Shown: positions 55,859-63,864, numbered from the stretch's first letter. The stretch: 64,000 bases of DNA from Paenibacillus silvestris (GCF_009882985.1 NZ_WTUZ01000020.1:557353-621352), one strand, 5' to 3'. A program made the numbers and translations. Notes: generated by a model from the sequence alone, not told the origin.

Positions 55859-55976
55859 TGATCTCTTCTATTTTATCATTAGAAAAAATGTAATGAAAAT
55901 GAAATGTGTTTTTCATCTGCTTTTAATGAACTAGGCCTATAATAAGTCTCAACCCCCCTTTAAAATATATATACTT

Positions 55977-56011
55977 AGACCCGCAGCCCGTTGCTGTGGG
56001 TCTCTTTTTTT
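55977..56011 (+). terminator. Terminator with no obvious upstream plus-strand gene
   Basis: AGACCCGCAGC/GCTGTGGGTCT hairpin followed by seven Ts. Upstream on the same strand lies only a divergent promoter region, with a TATAAT at 55938-55943; this may terminate a small RNA or protect the MarR gene from stray transcription. Confidence 0.7.
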
Positions 56012-56024
56012 ACCCATGAGGTGC

Positions 56025-56053
56025 TTGGATCCCAGGGGCGACCTTGCTATAAT
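56025..56053 (+). promoter_or_regulatory. Promoter of the MarR gene
   Basis: TTGGAT (56025-56030), 17 bases, then extended -10 TGCTATAAT (TATAAT 56048-56053). The following bases carry a TGTATAG-type word shared with the SDR promoter region. Confidence 0.75.
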
Positions 56054-56068
56054 GTATAGATACTAAAC
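56053..56068. promoter_or_regulatory. Candidate MarR operator at the marR promoter
   Basis: TGTATAGATACTAAAC just after the -10. A near copy, TGTATAGTTATTAAAC, lies in the SDR promoter region at 56567-56582 (14 of 16 bases the same), so the MarR protein probably represses both genes. Confidence 0.6.
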
Positions 56069-56086
56069 AAAAAGGGCGGCTAAACC

Positions 56087-56497
56087 ATGGATAAGGATCT
56101 CCTCATCACGTACAAATTTCGCGAAATCAAGAATGCTCTCTCTTCCTATTTGACGCAAGTGCTCCCCCCTTTTCACATTTCACCGATCATGATGTATGCG
56201 CTCGAGTTTCTGCGCAAGCATCCCGATTGCATCGCTGTTGATATTGCGAATGAATTCGGGCTGACCCGTGGAGCGATTACGCAGCTGCTGGATAAATTGG
56301 AAGAGCAGGAGCTTGTGATTCGCAAGCCCCATCCTACTAGCCGCAGAAGCCTGTTGCTGCAAGTTACGGATAAAGGAAATGCGCTTATAAACGACATCCT
56401 AGAGGCGTATAATAACAAAATTGAACAGCTCTTCACCCCTTATACCGAAGATGAGCTAACGCAGCTCAAGAAGCTTTTGGAGAAGCTGCCGTTATAG
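56087..56497 (+). CDS. MarR-family transcriptional regulator
   Basis: A 136-residue winged-helix repressor: HPDCIAVDIANEFGLTRGAITQLLDKLEEQELVIRKPHPTSRRS, the recognition and wing pattern of MarR proteins, with long flanking helices for dimer formation. AAGGGCGG precedes the ATG. It lies next to an SDR gene with a shared operator-like word, the usual layout of a MarR repressor and its target. Confidence 0.93.
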   Translation: MDKDLLITYKFREIKNALSSYLTQVLPPFHISPIMMYALEFLRKHPDCIAVDIANEFGLTRGAITQLLDKLEEQELVIRKPHPTSRRSLLLQVTDKGNALINDILEAYNNKIEQLFTPYTEDELTQLKKLLEKLPL

Positions 56498-56504
56498 CAC
56501 GAAG

Positions 56505-56534
56505 ATCCCGACCTTACCCGCGTTGGGATTTTTT
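56505..56534 (+). terminator. Terminator of the MarR gene
   Basis: ATCCCGAC with GTTGGGAT (one G-T pair) followed by six Ts. The SDR promoter region starts right after it. Confidence 0.75.
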
Positions 56535-56566
56535 AATGACTTGACTATTCTGTTGAATTAACATAC

Positions 56567-56582
56567 TGTATAGTTATTAAAC
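56567..56582. promoter_or_regulatory. Candidate MarR operator upstream of the SDR gene
   Basis: TGTATAGTTATTAAAC, near copy of the word after the marR promoter. A -35-like TTGACT lies at 56541-56546, so the site overlaps the promoter. Confidence 0.55.
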
Positions 56583-56615
56583 AGTTTATAACATTAACAT
56601 TTGGAGTGATTAACT

Positions 56616-57461
56616 ATGAGCAAAAGCAAAGTTATCGCGATTACTGGCGCATCATCAGGCATTGGTCTAGCGACGGCCCTGAAATTTGCAGAATTAGGCT
56701 GGACGGTTTATGCGGGAACGCGAAATGTCGAGCGTGATCAGGAGCAGCATGGGCAGCATGCGAATCTTCATTTTTTGGAGATGGAAGTAACCAGCCCTGA
56801 GTCGCTGGAGAAAGCTTTTGCTGTGATTGACAATCATCACGGTTACTTGGACGTTCTGTTCTGTAATGCTGGTTTTGGTTATTTAAGAGCATTAGGACAA
56901 GCGGCGATGGAAGATATTCATCGTGTATTTGATACGAATGTTTATGGGGTTATGCATACGATTCGCGCTGGACTGCCGCTTTTGCGTAAATCGGATGCCG
57001 GACATTTAGTAGCAACAACAAGCGTTGGCGGTCTAGTTGGACAACCCTTCAATGAAATTTACTGCTCGGCTAAATTTGCCGTTGAAGGCTTATTAGAAAG
57101 CTTAGCTACTTACTACAAGCCTACGTTCAACATAGATGTAACGCTGCTTGAGCCTGGTGCGATTGCAACTAATTTTAACCAGACAGTCCTTGGGCATGTT
57201 CAACAAACCGGAGGCATTCTGGAGGATGAATATAAGCCGATTATCACGCAGTATTTGGACGCTTTCTCCAAGCGGAACTCCGTGCCTCAAACGTCAGAAT
57301 CGGTTGCCGAAGTCATGGTGCAGCTGATGGACATGGAGCCTAAACCGCTGCGTATTCGCACTTCGGAGCGCGCGGAAGCTTTTGTACAATATAAAGTAAG
57401 CCAAGATCCAACCGGTTTGGATGGTATGCTGAACACACGTAAGCTGCATTTGGATTTATAA
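56616..57461 (+). CDS. SDR-family oxidoreductase
   Basis: A 281-residue short-chain dehydrogenase: TGASSGIGLATALKFAELGW (Rossmann, NAD(P) binding), NAGFGYLRA (NAG motif), and the catalytic YCSAK after a Ser-containing strand. The later helix PLRIRTSERAEAFVQYKV is typical. Substrate unknown. TTGGAGTG precedes the ATG. Probably repressed by the adjacent MarR protein. Confidence 0.92.
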   Translation: MSKSKVIAITGASSGIGLATALKFAELGWTVYAGTRNVERDQEQHGQHANLHFLEMEVTSPESLEKAFAVIDNHHGYLDVLFCNAGFGYLRALGQAAMEDIHRVFDTNVYGVMHTIRAGLPLLRKSDAGHLVATTSVGGLVGQPFNEIYCSAKFAVEGLLESLATYYKPTFNIDVTLLEPGAIATNFNQTVLGHVQQTGGILEDEYKPIITQYLDAFSKRNSVPQTSESVAEVMVQLMDMEPKPLRIRTSERAEAFVQYKVSQDPTGLDGMLNTRKLHLDL

Positions 57462-57516
57462 AAAAAATCAGGACCCGCCCTAACCGTTCAACGGATCAGG
57501 CAGGTCCTTTTCTTTT
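57461..57516. terminator. Bidirectional terminator between the SDR and Rieske genes
   Basis: GGACCCGCC with GGCAGGTCC, an inner CCGTT/ACGG stem, flanked by seven As on one side and TTTTCTTTTT on the other, so it serves both convergent genes. Confidence 0.8.
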
Positions 57517-57524
57517 TGCACCTT

Positions 57525-57821
57525 TTACACATGCGCAATAAGCTGGCCTTCTTTGACGACAACATCATAGGCGGTTAGGCTCTTGGTCGGCACGTTCAGA
57601 CATGCCCCAGAGTGGAGATCAAACGTCCAGCCGTGCATCGAACATACGAATTCCCCCTTTTCAGCCTCCACAATAGCGCCCGCATGCGGGCATCGGCTTG
57701 ACACGAGTCGGTATGTAAGTTGATCCTCGGCTTGTATTAACCAATACAAGTTTTTATCGAATACGACTTCTGCGGGCAGCTTGGTGAAGCTTTCCTCTGG
57801 CCCTAGCAGGATTTCTTTCAT
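57525..57821 (-). CDS. Rieske [2Fe-2S] domain protein
   Basis: A 98-residue single-domain ferredoxin: both cluster motifs are present, CPHAG and CSMHGWTFDLHSG (CxH ... CxxH). Such small Rieske proteins usually pass electrons to oxygenases or reductases. TAGGGGGTG precedes the ATG. No oxygenase gene is nearby. Confidence 0.92.
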   Translation of the reverse strand: MKEILLGPEESFTKLPAEVVFDKNLYWLIQAEDQLTYRLVSSRCPHAGAIVEAEKGEFVCSMHGWTFDLHSGACLNVPTKSLTAYDVVVKEGQLIAHV

Positions 57822-57892
57822 GTTGACACCCCCTATTTATTCTATTCCAGCATATAGTTTACTACATTTTCGACCTTACATTTAACACCACG

Positions 57893-58077
57893 TTGGACGA
57901 AATCCAACAAACTGGCCGATAAGCGGCAAAATCCCGCTTCCCATTGGATGATTTCCAATGGGATCACCTGATTTCTCGTGAACTCGCCCCCTTTTATGCC
58001 TATTTGGTTGGAAAACGTCCAATGAAACCCATGACACCCACGCTCGCTCCACCTCAAATCTCCGGCAATCATCCAAT
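57893..58077. repeat. Family C four-unit intergenic element, copy 2
   Basis: TTGGACGAAATCCAAC (57893-57908), TTGGATGATTTCCAAT (57944-57959, extended to a 10-bp stem), TTGGAAAACGTCCAAT (58008-58023), and a decayed fourth unit ending ATCATCCAAT (about 58062-58077). Start spacings 51, 64 and 54 bases. It lies between the divergent Rieske and secreted-protein genes. A 105-codon frame across it is chance. Confidence 0.75.
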
Positions 58078-58193
58078 CACACACATAATTTCCCACAATG
58101 TTACGATAGGATGTCCATAATCTTACGGTACATTTAGGTTGTAAGGGAGAGACACTCACCTACATACCCCAAAATTGAGAGGAGTTTTCTACA

Positions 58194-58982
58194 ATGAAAA
58201 CACAATGGAAACGTCGCGCAGGTCAAGCTAGTCTGCTAGCTTTAATGGTAACAATGGCTTTCGGAGCTGTCGGTGGCGCATCAGCGGCTGACGCTACTAC
58301 AAAGGAGAGCCAACCAAGCATCTCAGTCACATCGGCAACTCCAGTGATGGCAACCAGCGGATTTCAGCTGCACACAAGCTCAGCCAGCCTATTGCTGCAA
58401 CCAGCTCATGAGCGCAACTATTTGAAGCTGCTAGTGAGCACTTACGCTCCAAATAGCTTGGCTGAATGGAAGCAAGCCTTAGAAGATCGGAAACAAGCTG
58501 AGAGCGAGATGCCGAAGCCTACATTTGCCAAAACGATGGTGATCAAAGGCTCAACTGCTGCACTGTCGACTTCACCAGGTACTTTTGAAAATAAAATCTT
58601 CAAACTTGATCCTGCACAGCCGGCTACAACTTTACCTGATGGCGAGGCCGTTCAACTAGTTCCAAGCAAAGAAGTAAAGACGTTTACTATTATGAAAGAC
58701 GGTGCGGACGCTACAGCCACCATCCAAGCACTTCCACTTGAGGGAAAGGCTATCTCTGGTGATATAATTAAGGCTGAACCATCCGAAGCGTTCAAACGCC
58801 AACAAAAGCTAGCCGAAGCTGTTGAAGCTGACGATGCTGCTGCCATCCAAAGCCTGCTGCCTGAGCTGCTCACGGATTACAAAAAAGAAACTGAATCTCT
58901 CCGCAACCTTGCAAAAACAATGAAAGATCAGGCTGCAAAAGATGAGGCTGCTACAGAAGAGAAAGCTGAAGAAGCTAAATAA
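58194..58982 (+). CDS. Secreted protein of unknown function next to a two-component system
   Basis: A 262-residue protein with a signal peptide (SLLALMVTMAFGAVGGASA-A, cleavage about residue 31). The mature part is mostly charged and helical: KLLVSTYAPNSLAEWKQALEDRKQAES, then a beta stretch (KTFTIMKDGADATATIQALPLEGKA), then a Glu/Lys/Ala-rich tail with DEAATEEKAEEAK. No family is recognised. AGAGGAGT precedes the ATG. It stands directly before a response regulator and kinase and may be a target or a signal modulator of that pair. Confidence 0.8.
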   Translation: MKTQWKRRAGQASLLALMVTMAFGAVGGASAADATTKESQPSISVTSATPVMATSGFQLHTSSASLLLQPAHERNYLKLLVSTYAPNSLAEWKQALEDRKQAESEMPKPTFAKTMVIKGSTAALSTSPGTFENKIFKLDPAQPATTLPDGEAVQLVPSKEVKTFTIMKDGADATATIQALPLEGKAISGDIIKAEPSEAFKRQQKLAEAVEADDAAAIQSLLPELLTDYKKETESLRNLAKTMKDQAAKDEAATEEKAEEAK

Positions 58983-59024
58983 TTTTCTATAAAGATAATA
59001 GATATAAGAGCTAGTTGACCTTCC

Positions 59025-59065
59025 GGTGGACCGAACGCAAAATTTTGCGAACGGCTCCACCTTTT
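59025..59065 (+). terminator. Terminator of the secreted-protein gene
   Basis: GGTGGA/TCCACC outer stem with an inner GCAAAA/TTTTGC stem and a CCG/CGG block, followed by TTTT. The following regulator gene probably has its own promoter or is reached by read-through. Confidence 0.85.
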
Positions 59066-59099
59066 CCCCATCGCTGCGTAGAAAGAAGGAGAAACCTAT

Positions 59100-59795
59100 A
59101 TGTATCGCATTTATTTAGTAGAAGATGAAGAGCATCTGAGAGGCGTTCTTGCTGCCTATTTGGAGAAAGAGGGGTGGCAAGTGCGTTCGTTCGCTGACGG
59201 AACCTCGGCAAGATCCGCCATATCCGAGCGGCCGGACTTGTGGGTCCTCGATATCATGCTCCCCGGCGTAGACGGCTATCAGCTCATGCGCGAGATTAAG
59301 GCGGATCAGCCCGCGCAGCCCGTCATTTTCATATCAGCGCGAGACGCGGATATCGACCGGATCATTGGCCTAGAAATGGGGAGCGATGACTACTTGGCTA
59401 AGCCTTTTCTACCTCGCGAGCTCGTCATTCGCACTCGCAAGCTGCTCGAACGCGTATACAGCGGGCATCCTGCCGGCATGATACCAGCAGGGCTGGAACG
59501 CCGCACGAAGCTGAATATAGCTCCCTATCTGATCGATGAGCAAGCGCGCACCGTAACAGCAGAGGATGGCACTAAGCTGGAGCTTACCTCCAAGGAATTT
59601 GAGCTGCTGCTTTATTTAGTGGGCCATCATGGGCAGGTGCTAGAGCGTGAGCAAGTGCTCCGGGCTGTTTGGGGGATCGACTACTTCGGAACCGACCGGG
59701 TCGTAGATGATTTGGTACGAAGACTTCGCCGCAAGCTGCCGGAGCTGCGTGTAGAAACCGTATACGGATACGGATATAGGATGGTGAAAGCATGA
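59100..59795 (+). CDS. OmpR/PhoB-family response regulator
   Basis: A 231-residue regulator: acidic pocket EDEEH, phospho-acceptor Asp in LWVLDIMLPGVDGYQ (about residue 53), FISARD and YLAKPF, then the winged helix (TSKEFELLLYLVGHHGQVLEREQVL, DDLVRRLRRKLP, TVYGYGYRM). AAGGAGAAA precedes the ATG. Its stop overlaps the kinase start (ATGA). Confidence 0.94.
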   Translation: MYRIYLVEDEEHLRGVLAAYLEKEGWQVRSFADGTSARSAISERPDLWVLDIMLPGVDGYQLMREIKADQPAQPVIFISARDADIDRIIGLEMGSDDYLAKPFLPRELVIRTRKLLERVYSGHPAGMIPAGLERRTKLNIAPYLIDEQARTVTAEDGTKLELTSKEFELLLYLVGHHGQVLEREQVLRAVWGIDYFGTDRVVDDLVRRLRRKLPELRVETVYGYGYRMVKA

Positions 59796-61411
59796 CGCTT
59801 CGAATAGGACAATGGCCGCTTGCTATGAAACTTTGGGGAGCATTCGCGGCTTTAACGCTGCTTATTTTCACGCTGCTTGCCGTTCTGCTGCCTTGGACGT
59901 TGAAGGGATTTTTCACAGAACAGCTGTACGATATTCTACTAGATACACAGAGTGGGCTTCGGATGGAAGCAACGGCGTTGACATCGCCTTCCCTAACCAT
60001 GGCTACAAAAGGGATAACCGGGGTACAAGCACAAATCATGACAGATATAAAAACATTAACACCTGCCGACAAGCAACCCCTCAGTCTTTCTACAGTTGAT
60101 GCTTTACCGGCAACAGGAGCGGTGGCGCTACAACCTAGTAGCACGATCATCTCCAGCGTCCCTCTGGAAGCCTCAATTGCAACGAAGGTGATGTCTCCCT
60201 TCACAGCTACTTTGAGCGCGCCGGCCATCCGGCATTTTACGATTATCGGAACCCAAGAGACTCAGACGCTTAACAAGGCTTTCACCAGCGGGGAGCCCTT
60301 CATACAAGCCATGGAGCAGGATGCTTATGCCCAAAAGCTGCCCGTTGCCAAGTATACAACCAGCATTGATAAGAAAAGTATCTTTTATGTCATTCGAAAA
60401 GAGATCGTCCAGGGCCAGCCCGGCTTTATTGTGTCTTATGCCTGGGGCAATTACCGCAACGACCTAGTCATGACCATGTTTGGCAGACTGATGCTGATGA
60501 TGGTTGGCCTCATCGTGATTTCATGGCTGCCCTGCCTCATCATCGCCCGCTACTTCACACGTCCACTCGTGCAGATGGAACGCCACGTTGGACGCATGGC
60601 AGAGCGCGATTGGCATGATCCGATTGAAACTGGGCGCAAGGATGAGGTAGGACGGCTAGCCAAAGCCATTGAGGCGATGCGGCAGCGGCTCGTGCGACAG
60701 GACCGGGCGCAGCAATTCTTCCTGCAGCATACTTCTCACGAGCTGAAAACCCCAGTCATGGTTATCCGCAGCTATGCGCAGTCCATTCTCGATGGGGTTT
60801 TCCCAAAAGGAACCCTAAACGAAAGCTTAGGCGTTATTCTGAAGGAAGGCGAGCGACTTGAGAAGCGTATTCGCGACCTACTGCTGCTCAACAAGCTGAA
60901 TTACGTCACCGCTCGCGAGAAGCCATTCCGCCCTTTCGAGCTGCACGAGGTCATCGAAGATGTGGTTGAACGGCTGCGCTATCGCCGGCCAGAAATCGAG
61001 TGGGAGATGGAGCTCCCCCCTGCCACCTTGCATGGGGATCCTGACCAATGGAAGATTGCGTTGGAGAATATGCTCGATAACCAGCTCCGCTATGCCAAAA
61101 GCGGGATCCGAGTTATCCTCTCGGCACCAGCTAGTGGCGGGGGCAAGCAAGCTGCAGCTCATTTCTCACAGCTGCAGATCAGTAACGATGGTCCGCCGCT
61201 CGATCAGGCGATCGCGGACAGCCTCTTTGAGCCCTTCCGCTCTGGCGGGGACGGCCAGTTCGGGCTCGGTCTTGCCATCGTGAAGCAGATCATGGATCAT
61301 CACGGTGTGACCGTGCGTGCCGCCAATGAGCGGGACGGGGTTTCATTTTATCTTGAGCCTGGAGAAGCGGCGCAAAAAGATGGGAAGCTCAAGGTGCCGA
61401 AGGTTTCGTGA
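59792..61411 (+). CDS. Sensor histidine kinase
   Basis: A 539-residue kinase: membrane segment about 12-35, an extracellular domain to about 222, second membrane segment about 223-245, HAMP domain (YFTRPLVQMERHVGRMAERDWHDPIE), HisKA with phospho-His in LQHTSHELKTPVMVIRSY, and ATPase boxes NMLDNQLRYAK and FGLGLAIVKQIMDHHG. The canonical D-x-G G1 box is replaced by SNDGPPL, a common variant. Translationally coupled to the response regulator. It may sense the secreted protein upstream or cell-envelope stress. Confidence 0.93.
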   Translation: MTLRIGQWPLAMKLWGAFAALTLLIFTLLAVLLPWTLKGFFTEQLYDILLDTQSGLRMEATALTSPSLTMATKGITGVQAQIMTDIKTLTPADKQPLSLSTVDALPATGAVALQPSSTIISSVPLEASIATKVMSPFTATLSAPAIRHFTIIGTQETQTLNKAFTSGEPFIQAMEQDAYAQKLPVAKYTTSIDKKSIFYVIRKEIVQGQPGFIVSYAWGNYRNDLVMTMFGRLMLMMVGLIVISWLPCLIIARYFTRPLVQMERHVGRMAERDWHDPIETGRKDEVGRLAKAIEAMRQRLVRQDRAQQFFLQHTSHELKTPVMVIRSYAQSILDGVFPKGTLNESLGVILKEGERLEKRIRDLLLLNKLNYVTAREKPFRPFELHEVIEDVVERLRYRRPEIEWEMELPPATLHGDPDQWKIALENMLDNQLRYAKSGIRVILSAPASGGGKQAAAHFSQLQISNDGPPLDQAIADSLFEPFRSGGDGQFGLGLAIVKQIMDHHGVTVRAANERDGVSFYLEPGEAAQKDGKLKVPKVS

Positions 61412-61428
61412 GGCACCTTGGGGTACAC

Positions 61429-61482
61429 AAAAGGCTGCCCTGATAGTAGAACAATCTACTTTCAGGGCAGCCTTATTTATTT
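61429..61482. terminator. Bidirectional terminator between the kinase and DMT transporter genes
   Basis: A 13-bp stem (AAGGCTGCCCTGA with TCAGGGCAGCCTT) flanked by As and TATTTATTTTT, serving both convergent genes. Confidence 0.9.
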
Positions 61483-62451
61483 TTATGCCGCTGCTTTGTT
61501 CTGATTACGGCTCATGACCCACAGGGTCAGCCAAATCACGATGAAACCAGCGAGCTGGCCTACGGTTAGCTTTTGACCAAATACGAGCCAGTTCACACAG
61601 ATACCAACAGCCGGGAAGGCCAACTCAGCCAACGTTGCGAAGAACGCCTTGGTCGAGGTCAGCCCCTTATAATAGAGGAGCATCGAGAGCAAGCCCGGGA
61701 AAAACGCCTGGAACAGCAGGTTTACAGCCATAAGTGTCAGAGCGCCGCTAGTTCCGGTTACGTGCCAAGCATCGCCGCTAGCAATCAGGACAACCGTCAG
61801 TAAGGGGATGGCGAGCAGGAACCGCAACGAAGTAACGAGGGGGAAATCCAGCTTTTTCTGCAATAAGAACTTGCCCATCACGGTCGAGCCGCCCCATAAT
61901 CCAGCTGCAAGGATCGAGAATAAGCAGCTTATCGTCCCCAAATCTTTGAGACCCATCTCTGGTGATGAAAAGCCGAACGTAAGCAAATACGTACCCAGCA
62001 GTGCCACGGCAATATAGGCAAAAAATTTAGAAGGCAGTGTTTCTTTGAGCATCACGCGAGCCAAAATAATAGCGAATAAGGGCTGTAATTTCTGTAAAAG
62101 CAATATCGCGTTCGCATTGCCGTGCGAGAATGCAGCTGTAAACAAGATAGTCGCAATCGCCGATCCGCCCCATGAGATGAACAGCAAAGCGCCGATAACG
62201 CCTAGCGACAGCTTGCCGATCAAGCTTTTTCGATACTTCACGAGTATCGGCAGCGCGTAGCAGGCAAGTAGCAAATGCTCAATAAACACGATTTGCGCTG
62301 AGGTAAAGCTCTTTAACAATAAGATCCTGAAGAGTGGGTCGAGTCCCCAGAGCGTAGCTCCGAGTGCTACATACCAAACCCCACTGATACCGCCTGAGCG
62401 CGTTGAAACCACATTCGCACCCTTTGTTCCTAGCTTGAATACATTTTCCAA
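61483..62451 (-). CDS. DMT/EamA transporter under an FMN riboswitch, candidate riboflavin transporter
   Basis: A 322-residue membrane protein with about ten segments and two EamA halves (GNANAILLLQKLQPLFAIILARVMLKE; LAELAFPAVGICVNWLVFGQKLT). The FMN riboswitch 165 bases upstream on the same strand strongly suggests flavin or riboflavin transport, as for the RibN-type DMT riboflavin transporters of proteobacteria. The TTG at 62451 has GGGAGG at 8-base spacing; another TTG lies upstream but sits on the site itself. Direction of transport (uptake) is inferred from the riboswitch. Confidence 0.85.
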   Translation of the reverse strand: MENVFKLGTKGANVVSTRSGGISGVWYVALGATLWGLDPLFRILLLKSFTSAQIVFIEHLLLACYALPILVKYRKSLIGKLSLGVIGALLFISWGGSAIATILFTAAFSHGNANAILLLQKLQPLFAIILARVMLKETLPSKFFAYIAVALLGTYLLTFGFSSPEMGLKDLGTISCLFSILAAGLWGGSTVMGKFLLQKKLDFPLVTSLRFLLAIPLLTVVLIASGDAWHVTGTSGALTLMAVNLLFQAFFPGLLSMLLYYKGLTSTKAFFATLAELAFPAVGICVNWLVFGQKLTVGQLAGFIVIWLTLWVMSRNQNKAAA

Positions 62452-62537
62452 TTCAAAAACCTCCCACAATTGAGAGACTTTGAGCTTAGCTCAAAGATCC
62501 CTGTATGATGTTTTGAATTGAACCTTCTGAAAGAGAC

Positions 62538-62570
62538 AATGCCCCCGCTCTTATACGCAGCGGGGGCATT
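62538..62570 (-). terminator. Expression-platform hairpin of the FMN riboswitch
   Basis: A perfect 12-bp G/C-rich stem (AATGCCCCCGCT and complement) between the riboswitch and the transporter gene, followed by TGTCTCTTT. Its T-run is weak; it is the likely terminator stem of the switch. Confidence 0.65.
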
Positions 62571-62616
62571 GACAAACAGACCTGCCAAAACCTAAGTTTT
62601 TGACAAGCTGTCATTC

Positions 62617-62763
62617 ACCTTCTCCCATCCGGACTATAACCGTCGGCCTTGGATTCTCACCAAGTCAGTCCCCGCCTGCCTAACAGGCCGGGAGTCGCGG
62701 GCTTGAGATACATTGGCTTGTATCCTCACCGCCGGTAGGGGATTTCACCCTGCCCCGAAGATT
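62617..62763 (-). promoter_or_regulatory. FMN riboswitch (RFN element)
   Basis: Minus-strand sequence with all RFN hallmarks: ATCTTCGGGGCAGGGTGAAA, CCCTACCGGCGGTGA, AGCCCGCGA, the TTGGTGAGAATCC segment and the closing CCGTTATAGTCCGGATGGGA-type strand ending in GAGAAGG. It should repress the downstream DMT transporter when FMN is plentiful. Confidence 0.96.
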
Positions 62764-62957
62764 CAATATTCAATTTTGTGTCCCGCAAGTGTCCTGCCTA
62801 GAGGTCACTTACAAAACATAAGTAACATTATTTATGAATCTTAGCACCATCAAATGAAAAAAGCAAGAATTTTTCATCCCCGCTTTAGCTAAAAAATTCC
62901 TGCTCGTTTTCCGATATATAATCTGTTAACTAATCATTCACACGAAGGAGGAGACTC

Positions 62958-63134
62958 ATGGACATCCCTGCGATTTCAATGTCCGTAGCTCAGAGCGGCT
63001 TAGCTCAAGCCGTACAACTACGGGTACTTAGCATGGCTAAAGATCAATCCACACAACAAGGTCAACAAATGGTTCAAATGATGCAACAAAGCGTTCAACC
63101 AAATTTAGGTGGAAATCTAGACATTAGAGGTTAG
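62958..63134 (+). CDS. YjfB family small protein
   Basis: A 58-residue protein too short for most gene calls: MDIPAISMSVAQSGLAQAV, then LRVLSMAKDQSTQQGQQMVQMM and a short Asn/Gly tail. It matches the YjfB/putative motility protein family of Bacillales, found near or co-expressed with flagellar genes in Bacillus; its function is unknown. AAGGAGGAG lies 6 bases before the ATG, and a strong terminator follows, so it is a single-gene unit. Confidence 0.88.
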   Translation: MDIPAISMSVAQSGLAQAVQLRVLSMAKDQSTQQGQQMVQMMQQSVQPNLGGNLDIRG

Positions 63135-63146
63135 TTTTACCTATCG

Positions 63147-63185
63147 AAGAAGGAGAGTTAGTGATTCATTCTCCTTCTTTTTTCT
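63147..63185 (+). terminator. Terminator of the yjfB-like gene
   Basis: A 10-bp stem (AAGAAGGAGA with TCTCCTTCTT) with a 13-base loop, followed by a T-run. Confidence 0.88.
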
Positions 63186-63194
63186 TGAAATTGT

Positions 63195-63743
63195 TTACTT
63201 CATTTTAGAAATCGGGATATGGAAGTATAGAATCAAGAAGGCAACTCCCACAAAACATAGCAACCACGCCCATAACGGCCTCGCAAAATGCAGACTCAGC
63301 CCAATGAACATGAACACCCAGACAGCCGATGACCACCAAAAATTCCAGTCATTATGATACGAAAGCAGTTCTACTAGCAGGAACACTCCTTCAATACAGG
63401 TAAATATAGCCGACCAAATGGCGATATAAATGGCCTGTTTCAACGGATGCGACTTAAAGGGATATCTGGACAGGTACACCAATACAATGCAGGGAAGATT
63501 CGTAAAAGCAATCATGAAATCTGCGATTGTATGATTAGGTGTTACCGCGGTTTTATGAAATACCCAAAGCGAATAATTATAACTTAGAAGGCTAACCAGA
63601 AAATCCACGCAGATGGCAAAAAGCATAGTTGGATAATAGATCTTCCAATTTCTCCAATCCCCGAAAAACCAAGCTGCAATCAAGCATAACAACGCCATGA
63701 CTACAGGCAAATATGAAGCAATCAACGCTGTTATGTGACCCAT
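63195..63743 (-). CDS. CBO0543-family membrane protein
   Basis: A 182-residue membrane protein with about five segments, Trp- and aromatic-rich (AAWFFGDWRNWKIYYPTML, LSYNYSLWVFH, YHNDWNFWWSSAVWVFMFIGLSLHF), like the CBO0543 family seen in spore-forming Firmicutes. Function unknown. GGAGCTAAGTA precedes the ATG. It ends about 10 bases from the yjfB terminator on the other strand. Confidence 0.8.
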   Translation of the reverse strand: MGHITALIASYLPVVMALLCLIAAWFFGDWRNWKIYYPTMLFAICVDFLVSLLSYNYSLWVFHKTAVTPNHTIADFMIAFTNLPCIVLVYLSRYPFKSHPLKQAIYIAIWSAIFTCIEGVFLLVELLSYHNDWNFWWSSAVWVFMFIGLSLHFARPLWAWLLCFVGVAFLILYFHIPISKMK

Positions 63744-63864
63744 TACTTAGCTCCATTCCATCAAACTTGCCCTGCTAATATCCAACAAGCAATCCTCTGG
63801 TTATTATTTCTATAAAAGTTGATTCGTATGAAACAAACGGCAATTAACTAATAATCCTGCGTAT

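Noticed and set aside
57842..58159. 105-codon minus-strand frame between the Rieske and secreted-protein genes
   Set aside because: It spans the family C element; the residues come from the repeated palindromes.
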